Counted from the first letter of the stretch, positions 29,441 through 41,860 are shown. The stretch is DNA of 64,000 bases from Polycyclovorans algicola TG408 (GCF_000711245.1 NZ_JOMH01000001.1:3466830-3530829), one strand, 5' to 3'. The notes: generated by a model not told the origin, from the sequence alone. Program-made: numbers and translations.

Positions 29441-29986
29441 ATGAAACAAGTCCTTGATCTCGGGCCCGCCGTGGCCTTTTTTGTCGCCTACTACCTCGGC
29501 GACATCTACACCGCGACGCTGACGGTCATCATCGCCTTGTTCGTCACCGTGGCGGGCTACTGGCTGCTCGAGCGCCGCGTGCACAAGCTGCACCTCGCCG
29601 CCGCGTTGGCGGCCCTGGTGTTCGGTGGCCTGACGCTTTACGTGCGCGACCCGACCTTCATCAAGTTCAAGCCGACGATGATGTACTGCCTGCTTGCGAC
29701 CGTGCTGCTCGGTTCGCACGTGATCGGCAAGAAGGTGCTGCTGCAGCGTCTTCCCCAGGCCATGGTGGTGATGCCCGACGTCAACTGGCGGCGGCTCAAT
29801 GCGGCGTGGGCCGTGTTCTTCTACGCGCTGGCCGGGGTGAATCTGTTTGTCGCCACCCAGTTCAGCGAAGAGGTGTGGGTGCAGTTCCGCACTTACGGGT
29901 ACTCGATCATCACCTTCGTGTTCCTACTGGCGCAGTTGCCGTTTCTGACTCGTTACATGCCGCAACAGGAAGAGGACAAGCCCTGA
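29441..29986 (+). CDS. yciB: Inner membrane-spanning protein YciB (septation protein A)
   Basis: YciB (IspZ) is a conserved inner-membrane protein linked to cell division and envelope synthesis. The 181-residue length and five or six hydrophobic segments fit. MKQVLDLGPAVAFFVAYY, the DPTFIKFKPTMMY motif and LNAAWAVFFYALAGVNLFVA are characteristic. I start at the ATG at 29441; the frame extends upstream to 29399 without family support. It heads a tight yciB-yciI-bolA operon, with the next start overlapping its stop. Confidence 0.96.
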   Translation: MKQVLDLGPAVAFFVAYYLGDIYTATLTVIIALFVTVAGYWLLERRVHKLHLAAALAALVFGGLTLYVRDPTFIKFKPTMMYCLLATVLLGSHVIGKKVLLQRLPQAMVVMPDVNWRRLNAAWAVFFYALAGVNLFVATQFSEEVWVQFRTYGYSIITFVFLLAQLPFLTRYMPQQEEDKP

Positions 29987-30288
29987 TGTGGTTCATGATT
30001 TTGGCGGACGACGCACCCGGCAATGCCGCCATCCGCCAGGCGCAACGCCCCGCGCATCTGGCGTATCTGCAAGCGCTGGTCGATGACAACCGCCTGCTGC
30101 TGGCCGGCCCGCGACCGCTGGAGGCAGGCAAGCCCTTGAGCGAAACCCCGATTCTGGGCAGCCTGATCGTCGCCGATTTCGACAGTCTCGAGGCCGCGCA
30201 GCACTGGGCCGCAGGCGATCCGTACGCGATGGCCGGCCTGTTCGCACAGGTGCGGATCGAGGCATTCGTCAAGGCGCTGCCGGCATGA
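29986..30288 (+). CDS. yciI: YciI family protein
   Basis: This 100-residue protein belongs to the YciI family (ferredoxin-like fold, dimeric alpha-beta barrel). It shows MWFMILADD at the start, the His of RPAHLAYLQALVDD (with the conserved Asp in the following strand), LLLAGPRPLEAG, GSLIVADFDSLEAAQHWAAGDPYAMAGLF and VRIEAF. The biochemical role is poorly known, though some members are YCII-type dehydrochlorinases or accessory enzymes. It follows yciB with an overlap, as in E. coli, where yciB and yciI are also linked. Confidence 0.95.
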   Translation: MWFMILADDAPGNAAIRQAQRPAHLAYLQALVDDNRLLLAGPRPLEAGKPLSETPILGSLIVADFDSLEAAQHWAAGDPYAMAGLFAQVRIEAFVKALPA

Positions 30289-30554
30289 GCAGCGAGCGCA
30301 TCGCCCGTATCGAGGCGGCCCTGACGGCGGCGCTGGCGCCCACCGAACTGCAGGTGCGCGACGACAGCCATCTGCACGCCGGTCACGCCGGGGCACGCAG
30401 CGGTCGCGGGCACTTTCATTTGACGATGACCAGCGCCGCCTTCACCGGCCTGACGCCGGTCGCGCGCCATCGCGCCGTCTATGCGGCACTGGGCACGATG
30501 ATGGACACCGACATTCACGCGCTGTCGATGACCTTGCGAACCCCGCAGGGCTGA
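30285..30554 (+). CDS. BolA family protein
   Basis: BolA proteins bind monothiol glutaredoxins and Fe-S clusters and affect cell shape and iron-sulfur handling. The 89-residue protein has the class II KH-like fold with DDSHLHAGHAGARSGRGHFHLTM, where the His residues may serve as cluster ligands, and RHRAVYAALGTMMDTDIHALSM at the C-terminus. Its ATG overlaps the yciI stop by 4 nt, so yciB-yciI-bolA is one operon. Whether it is BolA or an IbaG type cannot be settled by eye, though the HxxxxHxG pattern favours BolA. Confidence 0.93.
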   Translation: MSSERIARIEAALTAALAPTELQVRDDSHLHAGHAGARSGRGHFHLTMTSAAFTGLTPVARHRAVYAALGTMMDTDIHALSMTLRTPQG

Positions 30555-30561
30555 GCGCAGG

Positions 30562-31755
30562 TCAGGCCGGCAACACCCACCCTGTCTCGCGCGACGCCCG
30601 GGCCGCAGCCGGCTGCGATTCGGCGAGGCGACGACGCACGTCGGCCTCGACCTGGTCCGGCGTTCGACCCGCCACCGTGTCGAGGTGTGCCATCGCCACG
30701 CGGCTGATCACCGTGGCCGAGCGTTGCAAACCGTCGGCCACGTTGATCGCGCTGATCCGCGCCTGCAGGGTCGCCACGGCGGCCTGGGCCGCAGCGGCAT
30801 CAAGGCCGGTCCACAGCACGGCGAACTGGTCATCGCCGTAGCGGGCGACGCCACTGCATGCCGGGTCTTCGCGCTGCAGCTTCTGCAACTGCTCTGCCAC
30901 GGCGCACAACGCGCGATCCCCGGTGGCGTGACCGTGCTGCGCGTTGAAGGCGCTGAAGCGGTTGATGTCGATCAGGGCGATGCTCAATGGCTGCGATGTG
31001 CGCCGCGCTTCGGCCCAGGCCTGGGCGAGGCGGATGTTCCATTCATGGCGATGGGCCAGCCCGGTGAGGCTGTCGAGGCGGCTCAACAGGTTCTGCGACT
31101 GCTCGATCAACCACATCAGCCGCTGGGTCCGGTCCTGGTGCACGCTCAGTGTCGCCGCGATGGCGAACAGCAGCAGCGTCACCAAGGATTCGCGGTGCCA
31201 CAGCCCGGCGATGTCGGCACTCATCAGCGCATCCTGCAACAGCAGAATGACCGCGCTGATGGCGATACCCGGCAGCAGAAAATGCCAGCGATAGCGGCCG
31301 AAGGCGCTGACCAGAATCCACGCCGTGGCCAGCCAGATCGCCATCAGGTCGGCATCGCCGCCGCGCGCCATCAGCCACAGCCGCAGGCCGAGTAACCAGG
31401 TCACGGCAAGCGTGATGGCGGCGATCTGCAACCAGCGCACCGCGCGCTCACCCAGTCTCGGGGCACGGGCGACGACCCCGGCGGTCAGCAGCATTAGCCC
31501 GATGCTGGTGCCGGTGAGCAGGGTCAGCCACCCAGGGCCCTGCGTGGCGGCATCCCCTGCGGGTTGGCCGCTGACCGCCCAAAGCGCCAGCAACGGCAGG
31601 CACATCAGCAGCGCACGAAGGAGGCGTCCCTGACGACGCCGCGCTGCGGCGTAGGCCTCTTCCAGCAGCGGCGGAAAGGCCAGCGGCCAGCGTTGGGTCC
31701 GCTGGCTGAGCAGTTGCAGCGTGCGTAGCGAGTGGGTGACCGGCGTTGGTTTCAT
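30562..31755 (-). CDS. Membrane GGDEF-domain protein with a degenerate active site
   Basis: This 397-residue protein has about six hydrophobic segments (residues 45-205), a short coiled linker, and a C-terminal GGDEF domain starting at DSLTGLAHRHEWNIRL. The first metal Asp is kept (LIDINRF, D263). The signature loop reads RYGDDQF (residues 305-311) where active diguanylate cyclases have RYGGDEF. It is probably catalytically dead or weak and may act as a receptor or scaffold. I start at the ATG at 31755. A GTG at 31857, just after the ligA stop, is possible but adds 34 residues unlike real protein. Confidence 0.85.
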   Translation of the reverse strand: MKPTPVTHSLRTLQLLSQRTQRWPLAFPPLLEEAYAAARRRQGRLLRALLMCLPLLALWAVSGQPAGDAATQGPGWLTLLTGTSIGLMLLTAGVVARAPRLGERAVRWLQIAAITLAVTWLLGLRLWLMARGGDADLMAIWLATAWILVSAFGRYRWHFLLPGIAISAVILLLQDALMSADIAGLWHRESLVTLLLFAIAATLSVHQDRTQRLMWLIEQSQNLLSRLDSLTGLAHRHEWNIRLAQAWAEARRTSQPLSIALIDINRFSAFNAQHGHATGDRALCAVAEQLQKLQREDPACSGVARYGDDQFAVLWTGLDAAAAQAAVATLQARISAINVADGLQRSATVISRVAMAHLDTVAGRTPDQVEADVRRRLAESQPAAARASRETGWVLPA

Positions 31756-31857
31756 GGCGTCGTCTCTGGTGCTCGGCCCGTTATACGTCGCCGCATGCAC
31801 GAAGCGGGCCGCCAGGGTGCGGGGGGCCGAAGCCACCCGACAAGCGGGCGCGGTCAC

Positions 31858-34868
<3,011 letters not shown>

Positions 34869-34944
34869 GGTCAATGCCCCCGGAGCGTGTTGGTCTCGAA
34901 ATCTCGCCTGCGCGCATCAGCCCCCGGTCGGGCCGGTGTCGCGG

Positions 34945-37900
34945 TCATGTGGCTTGCGCCTCGCCGGTTTCGGTCAGGGCAACCGCCTGATCGACATCGA
35001 CGCTGACCAGTCGCGAGACCCCTGGTTCCTGCATGGTGACGCCGTGCAATTGCTGCGCGAGTTCCATCGTGATCTTGTTGTGCGTGATGATAATGAATTG
35101 CACGTTCTGCGACATTTCACGAACCACTTCGCAAAAACGGCTGACGTTGGCGTCGTCCAGCGGCGCGTCAACTTCGTCCATCAGGCAGAACGGCGCGGGG
35201 TTGAGCTCGAACAGCCCCAGCAGCAGCGCCACGGCCGTCATGGCTTTTTCGCCGCCTGACAGTAATTGAATGGTGGCATTGCGCTTGCCTGGTGGCCGCG
35301 CCATGACGCGCACGCCGGCATTGAGCAGGTCGTCGCCGATCAGTTCCAGGGTCGCTTCACCGCCGCCAAACAGCTTGGGGAAGCGCTCGCGGAACACGGT
35401 ATTGACGCGGTCAAAGGTGTCGCGGAACAGTGCCTTGGTGTCGCCGTCGATCTTCTGCATCGCGGCCTCCAGGGTTTCGAGCGCGCCGCTGAGGTCGGCG
35501 TGCTGGGTTTCGAAGTACTGCGCGCGCGCCTGCGCCTCTTCAAGCTCCTGAATGGCTGCGAGGTTGATGGCGCCAAGCCGCTCGATCCGTCGCAGCACGC
35601 TGGCCAGTTGCTCTTCGCAGACCGGCGGTGTGAGGTCCTCGGCAAGCGTGGCGGCGACCTGCTCGGCGGTGAAGCCGCTCTCGGCCAACTGTGCTTCCAG
35701 CGCTTCGCCGCGGGTTCGGCTGCTTTCAGCCTTGAGCAGCAGCGCCTGCACGGCCTCGTTTTCGTGCTCGCGTTGCTGCTCGGCCTGCTGCAACCCGACC
35801 TGCGCAGCCTGCAACTGATGTTCGGCGGCTTCGGCGATCCCGCGCTTGCCGCGCAGCGCGTCACGGCGTTCGGCCAGGGTCGTCTCTGCAGCGGTGACGG
35901 CGGCGGTCTGCACCGCCAACGGCTCGGTCCATTGCTCGGCCTGGGCGCCGCGCTCACCCACCTGCGCATCGAGCCGCGCCAATTGTTCGGTCAGCGCCTG
36001 CTGGCTGGCGAGCAGCGCCGCCAGGGTCGACTCGGCGCCGGCGCGCTCCACCGCCAGCCGCTGCACCTGTTGCGCTGCCAACTGGTGTGCGGCGCGGCTG
36101 CGCTGCAAAGCGTCGCGGGCCTTGGCGAGCGCCTGCTGATGATCGCCTCGGGTCTGGCGCAATCGCTGTGCATCAGCTTCGAGCGCGGCCAGCCCGGCGC
36201 GGGTGTCAGCCAGTTCGGCCTCGGCCTCGTTGAAGTGCTGTTCGGTCTCCTGCCGCTCCTGCGCCAACCGCGCGGCGCGCTGCTGGGTCTGTTCCAGCCG
36301 CACCTTGAGCGACTGCTGCTGCGCCAGCTTCTGTGCGTGTCGTGACTGCACCTGTTCGGTGGTCTGCGCGATACCGCGCCGCTCGGCCTCCAGCGCCTGA
36401 ATCTGCTCGGCGATGGCACCGACCCTCGCATCGAGTGCCGCCACATCAGCCTCGACATCGCCTCGGGATTGAACCAGAGTCTTGAGCTGCCGACGTCGTT
36501 CAATGACGCCGCTCTGCCCTTGGCCGCGCTGCGGGTAACGCACCCAGTCACGGCCCGCCCAGATGCCGTCGGCGGTAATGCACGACTGACCTGCCGCGAG
36601 TTGCGACCGGCGGGATGTGAGCGCGGCAAGGTCGGGCACCGCTTCAATGTCGCGCAGCCAGTCGCCAAGCACGGCCGGACCCCGCACATGCGCAGCCAGC
36701 GGCGCACCTGCTGCAGCCGCAGGCGCGGTCGCGCCAGAACGATCAAAGAGGATCACGGCGCCGCGTTCGGGCCCCTGCGTGGGCGGCGGACCCGCCGAGG
36801 CAACATCGCCGACCGGCGCGGCGAGTACCGCCTGCAGCACGTGCTCGACGGCGGCTTCCCAGCCGGCATCGACGTCAATGCGCTCGGCGAGCTTGGGCGC
36901 ATCGGCCAACCCGCAATCGGCCCACCACTGCTTGAGCGCGGTCTCGTCGTTACGCAGGGCCGCCGCCTGCAGCGTTTCGAGCGACGCCTGGCGCCCCTTG
37001 ATGTCCTGCAGTTGCTGACGGGCGTGATGCAGCGTCTGCTCGTCTTGTCGGCGTTCGTCACGCAGGACGGAAAGCTGCGACTCCATGGCGCCGAGCCGGG
37101 CGCGGCCTTCGGCCAGGCTTGCCGCCAGGGTCTCGGCGTCGTGATCGGCGCCGGTAAGCGCCTGCAGCAGGGCGTCGATGTCGAGCGTCGCGGCCTCGTC
37201 GGTCAACCGCTTGAGGCGCGCTTCGGACTGCAGCCGTGCGCGCTCCAGCGCCTGCACACGGACCCGCTCGGATTCGGTCTTGGCCAGCGGCGCTTCGGCA
37301 CTCTGCGAGAACTGCTCCCAGAGCTGCTGCGCTTCGGCCAACGCGAATTCCTGATGTTCGAGATCGCGCCGCGCCTCGGCCTCAAGCGCTTCAGCTTCGG
37401 CAAGGCGCTGCAGCAGCAGGGCGAGCGCTTTGTCGGCGTCGGCACGGCGGGCGGCCTCACGGTCGCGTCGGCCCTGGGTGTCGTTGCGGCGTCGGTCGAG
37501 CTCTTCACGCTCGCGGGTCTGCATGTCGCGCAGCGCCTGCGTATGCGCCAGGGTCTGCTGCGCCTGGGTGCGTTCCGATTCGGCCTCGAAGACCCGTGCC
37601 TGTTCGGCGTTGATGGCGGTCTCGGCCTCGCGCAGCGCACGTTCGGCCTGCTCGCGGGCCTCGCGGGCGGCGGCCAGTGACTGCACGGCGCTGGCCTGTG
37701 CGGCCTGCTGGGCAGCAATCTGCGTGGCGATCTCGGCCGACTCGTCAGCCACCGCGCGCACGCGCAGGTAGAGCAGTTCGGCGCGCAGACGGCGTTCGTC
37801 GGCCTTGAGGGCGGTGTACTTCTCGGCGTTGGCGGCCTGTTTGGTCAGCGCCTGGATGCGGCCGTCAATTTCACCGCGCAGGTCGTTGAGGCGGTCAAGG

Positions 37901-38472
37901 TTTTCGCGCGTGGCGCGAATGCGGCTCTCGGTCTCGCGGCGACGGTCCTTGTACTTGCTGATGCCGGCCGCTTCTTCGAGCCAAAGACGCAATTCGTCGG
38001 GCTTGGCTTCGACCATGCGGCTGACCATGCCCTGCTCGATGATGGCGTACTGATTTTTGCCGCCCAGACCGGTGCCCAGGAACAGGTCAGTGACGTCACG
38101 CTTGAGACATTTTCGGCCGTTCAGAAAGTATTGCGAGCCGCCTTCACGGCTGAGTTCGCGACGCACCGAAATTTCGCTGTAAGCGGCGTAGGTGCCGGTG
38201 ATCTGGCCATCGCTGTTGTCGAACAGCAGCTCGACGCTGGCACGACCAATGGGTTTGCGCGTGCGCGACCCGTTGAAGATCACGTCTTCGGCATCGGCAC
38301 CGCGCAGGTTCTTCATGCTGGACTCGCCCAACACCCAGCGCACCGCGTCGATGATGTTCGATTTGCCGCAACCGTTGGGGCCCACCACGCTCGTCAGGTT
38401 GGACGGCAGCAGAAGCTGGGTAGGATCAACGAATGATTTGAAGCCGGCGAGCTTGATCCCCGACAGACGCAT
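34945..38472 (-). CDS. smc: Chromosome partition protein SMC
   Basis: SMC is the ATPase that compacts and segregates chromosomes with ScpA and ScpB. The 1175 residues match the family. The N-terminal Walker A is GPNGCGKSNIIDAVRW. A long coiled coil rich in Ala, Glu, Gln and Arg follows (about 165-500). A hinge around 505-640 leads into the second coil (about 650-1000). The C-terminal lobe has the signature LLSGGEKAMTAVALLLG and Walker B FCLMDEVDAPLDD. Many gammaproteobacteria have MukB instead, so a true SMC argues against an Enterobacterales or Vibrionales host. Confidence 0.98.
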   Translation of the reverse strand: MRLSGIKLAGFKSFVDPTQLLLPSNLTSVVGPNGCGKSNIIDAVRWVLGESSMKNLRGADAEDVIFNGSRTRKPIGRASVELLFDNSDGQITGTYAAYSEISVRRELSREGGSQYFLNGRKCLKRDVTDLFLGTGLGGKNQYAIIEQGMVSRMVEAKPDELRLWLEEAAGISKYKDRRRETESRIRATRENLDRLNDLRGEIDGRIQALTKQAANAEKYTALKADERRLRAELLYLRVRAVADESAEIATQIAAQQAAQASAVQSLAAAREAREQAERALREAETAINAEQARVFEAESERTQAQQTLAHTQALRDMQTREREELDRRRNDTQGRRDREAARRADADKALALLLQRLAEAEALEAEARRDLEHQEFALAEAQQLWEQFSQSAEAPLAKTESERVRVQALERARLQSEARLKRLTDEAATLDIDALLQALTGADHDAETLAASLAEGRARLGAMESQLSVLRDERRQDEQTLHHARQQLQDIKGRQASLETLQAAALRNDETALKQWWADCGLADAPKLAERIDVDAGWEAAVEHVLQAVLAAPVGDVASAGPPPTQGPERGAVILFDRSGATAPAAAAGAPLAAHVRGPAVLGDWLRDIEAVPDLAALTSRRSQLAAGQSCITADGIWAGRDWVRYPQRGQGQSGVIERRRQLKTLVQSRGDVEADVAALDARVGAIAEQIQALEAERRGIAQTTEQVQSRHAQKLAQQQSLKVRLEQTQQRAARLAQERQETEQHFNEAEAELADTRAGLAALEADAQRLRQTRGDHQQALAKARDALQRSRAAHQLAAQQVQRLAVERAGAESTLAALLASQQALTEQLARLDAQVGERGAQAEQWTEPLAVQTAAVTAAETTLAERRDALRGKRGIAEAAEHQLQAAQVGLQQAEQQREHENEAVQALLLKAESSRTRGEALEAQLAESGFTAEQVAATLAEDLTPPVCEEQLASVLRRIERLGAINLAAIQELEEAQARAQYFETQHADLSGALETLEAAMQKIDGDTKALFRDTFDRVNTVFRERFPKLFGGGEATLELIGDDLLNAGVRVMARPPGKRNATIQLLSGGEKAMTAVALLLGLFELNPAPFCLMDEVDAPLDDANVSRFCEVVREMSQNVQFIIITHNKITMELAQQLHGVTMQEPGVSRLVSVDVDQAVALTETGEAQAT

Positions 38473-38617
38473 GCGATTTCCGTAAATTGAAGACTCGACG
38501 GTCGTCCCGCCGACGATCGAGAACGCCTGATGGCCGCAAAGACCGGCAAAGCCGCGCCGAATTGACGCAATAGTTTAATTTAGCGCGCCCTGCCCCGTCG
38601 CCCCGAACCTGTCGCCC

Positions 38618-39046
38618 ATGACCACGCAACCGTCAACGTCGCTCGAAACCTTTCCCAACCCGGCACCGTCGCGTGATTACACCATCCGCATGCGCCTGCC
38701 CGAGTTCACCTGCCTGTGCCCCAAAACCGGTCAGCCCGACTTCGCGACCCTGTACCTTGAGTACATCGCCGACCAGCGCTGCGTCGAACTGAAGAGTCTG
38801 AAGCTGTACATCTGGAGCTTTCGCGATGAGGGCTGTTTTCACGAAGCCGTAACCAACCGCATGCTCGACGATCTGGTGGCCGCAACCACACCCCGATTCA
38901 TGCGGTTGACCGCAGTGTTCAATGTGCGTGGCGGGGTGTACACCCACGTGACAGCCGAACACTGTGCGCCGGGTTATGTGCCGCGCCTGCCACCGCCGGC
39001 GTGGCACATCGACCCCACGGGCGCCGGACAAACCCCGGGCTTTTGA
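38618..39046 (+). CDS. queF: 7-cyano-7-deazaguanine reductase QueF (short type)
   Basis: QueF reduces preQ0 to preQ1 with NADPH, the step that commits the base to queuosine tRNA synthesis. The 142-residue protein is the single-domain type. It contains [20 protein letters not shown], where the catalytic Cys forms the thioimide, and [21 protein letters not shown], the substrate-binding Glu strand. It lies divergent from smc. Its presence shows that the host makes queuosine and would compete for the preQ0 that the island enzymes at 61-63.5 kb are predicted to make. Confidence 0.97.
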   Translation: MTTQPSTSLETFPNPAPSRDYTIRMRLPEFTCLCPKTGQPDFATLYLEYIADQRCVELKSLKLYIWSFRDEGCFHEAVTNRMLDDLVAATTPRFMRLTAVFNVRGGVYTHVTAEHCAPGYVPRLPPPAWHIDPTGAGQTPGF

Positions 39047-39057
39047 CATCGTGCCCA

Positions 39058-39843
39058 TCAGCCGGACTGCGATTGTGCAAGCAGGTTTGCCAGCACCTTT
39101 GGCGTGACCCACCTTGCGTCGCCGATGTCGCCGCGATAGACCCACACGGGGTCACCGGGCTCGCCGAGGCTGGAGACGACCATGCCCGCACCGGCGAAGT
39201 TTTGATCACGCGTGTCTTCGTTGATGGTCACCAGCGCTGCCAGGTCCGCCGCACGGGCGGCGGCCAGCCCCATGGCTGAATCCTCCACCGCGACACACTG
39301 CGAAGGCTTGAGGCCGAGTCGCTTCAGGGCCAACTGGTAGAGCATGGGGTGGGGCTTTTTGTGCATCACCTCTTCGCCGCTGGCGATGACCTCAATCGCG
39401 GATCGCAGCTCTGGTCTCAGGCTGTGTTCGAGCACCGGGTCCAGCGTCCGCCGCGATGCGTTCGAAACGATGGCCATACGAATGCCGGCGTCGCGAGCCT
39501 CGCAAATCAAGCGCGCAACGCCGGCGCGTAGCGGGATCTGTCCGGCAGCTACGCGATCGCGAAAGAAGTCGGACTTGAGGCGGTGCACCTTGGCGATCCA
39601 CTCATCCGGGTCGCGCGCCACCGCCGCCGATTCCGGGCCCAATTCGGGGTCGTAGGCATCGAGATAGTGGCGAATCCGCTCGCGACCACCGGGCTGCTGC
39701 AGCAACGTGCGATACAGATCGCGGTCCCAGCGAAAGGGCACGCCCAATGAGTCGAAAGCCTGGTTGTACGCGGGGTGGTGACCCAGCCCTTCTGTGTCGG
39801 CCAACGTGCCATCGACGTCGAACAGGATCGCTTCTAGCGTCAT
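39058..39843 (-). CDS. HAD-superfamily hydrolase (CbbY/beta-phosphoglucomutase-like)
   Basis: This 261-residue phosphatase-like protein has the HAD motif I LFDVDGTLADTEG at its N-terminus, motif II IVSNASRR, the lysine of MHKKPHPMLY (motif III) and AVEDSAMGLAAARAA (motif IV). The four-helix cap between motifs I and II fits the CbbY/Gph-type subfamily I. The likely substrate is a sugar phosphate or phosphoglycolate-like compound, but it cannot be assigned from the sequence. I start at the ATG at 39843 (MTLEAILFDVDGTLAD). The stop is 12 nt from that of convergent queF. Confidence 0.88.
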   Translation of the reverse strand: MTLEAILFDVDGTLADTEGLGHHPAYNQAFDSLGVPFRWDRDLYRTLLQQPGGRERIRHYLDAYDPELGPESAAVARDPDEWIAKVHRLKSDFFRDRVAAGQIPLRAGVARLICEARDAGIRMAIVSNASRRTLDPVLEHSLRPELRSAIEVIASGEEVMHKKPHPMLYQLALKRLGLKPSQCVAVEDSAMGLAAARAADLAALVTINEDTRDQNFAGAGMVVSSLGEPGDPVWVYRGDIGDARWVTPKVLANLLAQSQSG

Positions 39844-39927
39844 GACGCAAGCGTAGCTCGGCAAGTGACCAGGAACATGGGGCGATTACAGATGAATGGA
39901 CGCGCGGAATCTATCAAACTCTGCTGA

Positions 39928-40782
39928 ATGATCACCATCGGTCGATTCGCGCCCACGCCCAGCGGGCCCTTGCACGAAGGCTCGCTGCAAACGGCCACGG
40001 CCAGCTGGTTGAGCGCGCGGCGCCAGCAAGGTCTCTGGTTGCTGCGGATTGATGACCTTGATGCTGCACGCTGTCCGCCCGGCGCAAGTACACACATCCT
40101 GCAGCAATTGGACGCCTATGGACTGCACTGGGACGGGCAGCCGCACTACCAGTCGCAGCATCTTGCGGCCTATCGCGCAGCACGTCGGCAGCTTGAGCAC
40201 GCGGACCTGATTTACACCTGCGACTGCACGCGCGCGCAACGACAGGGTCGTCTCAAGGGCGCGCCTGCCGCCTATGATCAGCACTGCTGGCGCCACCCGC
40301 ATCCGCCAACACGTGCGCCAGCCTTGCGTCTCATCCTCGACGACGCTGCGCTGCACTGGCACGACCAGCGGCACGGGGCGCAGCGGCCAAGCCGCAATAG
40401 CCTTGGCGACCCGGTCATCTGGCGGGCCGACAACGTCCCGGGTTACGCACTGGCCTGCGCCGTCGATGAGGGCCAAATGCGCATCACGGAGGTGGTGCGC
40501 GGCGAAGATCTGCTCACCGAAACCGCGCCGCAGGTCTATATCAGCCGGGTGCTTGGCCAAGCGCTGCCGCAATATCGGCACCTGCCGCTGGTGATGGACG
40601 CGGCAGGCCGCAAGATGAGCAAACAGAATCACGCCGCGCCGCTAGCCGATGACCCCGCCGGACGGTCATCGACCCTGGCGCGCGCGCTCGAACGCCTCGG
40701 ATACGGCCTTCCCGACATGTTGCGAGGCGCCTCACCAGAGCAGCTACTCGACTGGGCGCTGCGCCAGACGCCGCACGGGTGA
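39928..40782 (+). CDS. gluQ: Glutamyl-Q tRNA(Asp) synthetase
   Basis: GluQ-RS is a paralogue of the GluRS catalytic domain that attaches glutamate to queuosine in tRNA-Asp. The 284 residues lack the anticodon-binding domain. Visible are the HIGH-like TPSGPLHEGSLQTATASW, the zinc-site Cys cluster YTCDCTRAQRQGR, the GDPVIWRADNVPGYALACAVD block and the KMSK motif RKMSKQNHA. Together with queF it shows an active queuosine tRNA pathway in the host. Confidence 0.96.
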   Translation: MITIGRFAPTPSGPLHEGSLQTATASWLSARRQQGLWLLRIDDLDAARCPPGASTHILQQLDAYGLHWDGQPHYQSQHLAAYRAARRQLEHADLIYTCDCTRAQRQGRLKGAPAAYDQHCWRHPHPPTRAPALRLILDDAALHWHDQRHGAQRPSRNSLGDPVIWRADNVPGYALACAVDEGQMRITEVVRGEDLLTETAPQVYISRVLGQALPQYRHLPLVMDAAGRKMSKQNHAAPLADDPAGRSSTLARALERLGYGLPDMLRGASPEQLLDWALRQTPHG

Positions 40783-40852
40783 GCCGTTTTGCCCTTCGGC
40801 GACGGCATCTGGCATCATGCGTTGATGCACTGCACAAAAATCGCCTGAGCCC

Positions 40853-41329
40853 ATGTCAGATCTCCGCATCATCAAGAAATACCCGAACCGCCGACTGTAT
40901 GACACGGCCATCAGTCGCTACATCACGCTGGAGGATATTCGCAAACTGGTGATCGGCGGCGTGCACTTTAAGGTCGAAGACAAGCGCACGCGCGACGATA
41001 TCACCCGAAGCATTCTGTTGCAGGTCATTGCCGAGCGCGAAGAAAACGGTACGCCGATCTTCACCGATGACCTGTTGCAATTCATCATTCGCTTCTACGA
41101 CGACCCAATGCAGACCAGCATCAGTCGTTATCTGGAGCTGTCGATGAAACTCTACTCCGAACAGCACCAGCATTTCACCGACCAGCTGCGCAACATGCTG
41201 GGCCAGGCACAGCAGCCGTTGCAGTTGCTCAAGGAAATGGCCGACGGCCAACGACCTTTGTGGCGCACGGTACGCAGCGAGTTCGTGCGCAGTCTGTCCG
41301 AGCGCGCCAAGGCCATCAAGCCCAAGTGA
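40853..41329 (+). CDS. phaR: Polyhydroxyalkanoate synthesis repressor PhaR
   Basis: PhaR represses phasin genes and senses PHA granules. The 158-residue protein has the conserved N-terminal DNA-binding domain (RIIKKYPNRRLYDTAISRYITLEDIR) and the PHB-accumulation-associated domain that follows (FIIRFYDDPMQTSISRYL). The C-terminal tail has helical segments (QLLKEMADGQRPLWRTVRSE). No pha biosynthesis gene is visible nearby. Three small-RNA genes lie directly downstream. Confidence 0.95.
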   Translation: MSDLRIIKKYPNRRLYDTAISRYITLEDIRKLVIGGVHFKVEDKRTRDDITRSILLQVIAEREENGTPIFTDDLLQFIIRFYDDPMQTSISRYLELSMKLYSEQHQHFTDQLRNMLGQAQQPLQLLKEMADGQRPLWRTVRSEFVRSLSERAKAIKPK

Positions 41330-41492
41330 GGCCTGGTTGTTGGGCACGGGCGTTGCTGATTCATTCGCAGAAGAACAGGCATGACGTCGACCGGCAAAGG
41401 CCTGACCGGATGCAAGCCCATTATCTTGCTGCATCGCAACATTAAAAGATGTATCTTGCTGATAACGTTATAAATATTTAAACAAGCACTGA

Positions 41493-41521
41493 TTGACAAG
41501 TTGCAATGTCGTCCTTATACT
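41493..41521 (+). promoter_or_regulatory. Promoter of sRNA copy 1
   Basis: TTGACA (41493-41498) and TATACT (41516-41521) are exactly 17 nt apart, a near-consensus sigma70 promoter. The same arrangement recurs before copies 2 and 3. Confidence 0.88.
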
Positions 41522-41527
41522 GCACTG

Positions 41528-41640
41528 CAACAAAGCTCAAAATTGAAGGTTCACAAGGGTTCCGGGCTTTAAACAGTCTCCTCCAGAAAGGCCACGCGCC
41601 TTTCTCGCACCTTGCCCCCGGTCTCCGGGGGCTCTTTTTT
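41528..41640 (+). ncRNA. Small RNA, copy 1 (divergent 5' part)
   Basis: This short transcription unit of about 113 nt has no convincing ORF. After its promoter it carries the shared 3' module: an unpaired TCTCCTCCA (anti-Shine-Dalgarno type), a small hairpin GAAAGGC/GCCTTTC (41586-41604), and an intrinsic terminator GCCCCCGG/CCGGGGGC (41614-41632) with a T-run. The 5' third differs from copies 2 and 3 and lacks their first hairpin. That conservation pattern suggests the 3' part carries the function. The start is inferred from the promoter. Confidence 0.75.
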
Positions 41641-41860
41641 GGGCGCGACAAATCGCCGAGTGGATGGGCCAAGCGCCGCCGTGCAGGCCGCGTGCAATTT
41701 TCCTGCAACCCACTTGAGTGGCACCCAGTGCGATGGAGGCGCCTGACGGCACGCTGCGGAAGATGGCAAGTGCCGTCAAATCACGAAAGATTGATTGTGC
41801 GACGCAGCATCAATACTTGTAACGCACTGATAAAAAAAGATTTTTTGTTCCATGCATTCG

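Noticed and set aside
31756-31857. GTG start at 31857 for the GGDEF protein
   Set aside because: It adds 34 residues without membrane or domain features. The ATG at 31755 gives a normal N-terminus.
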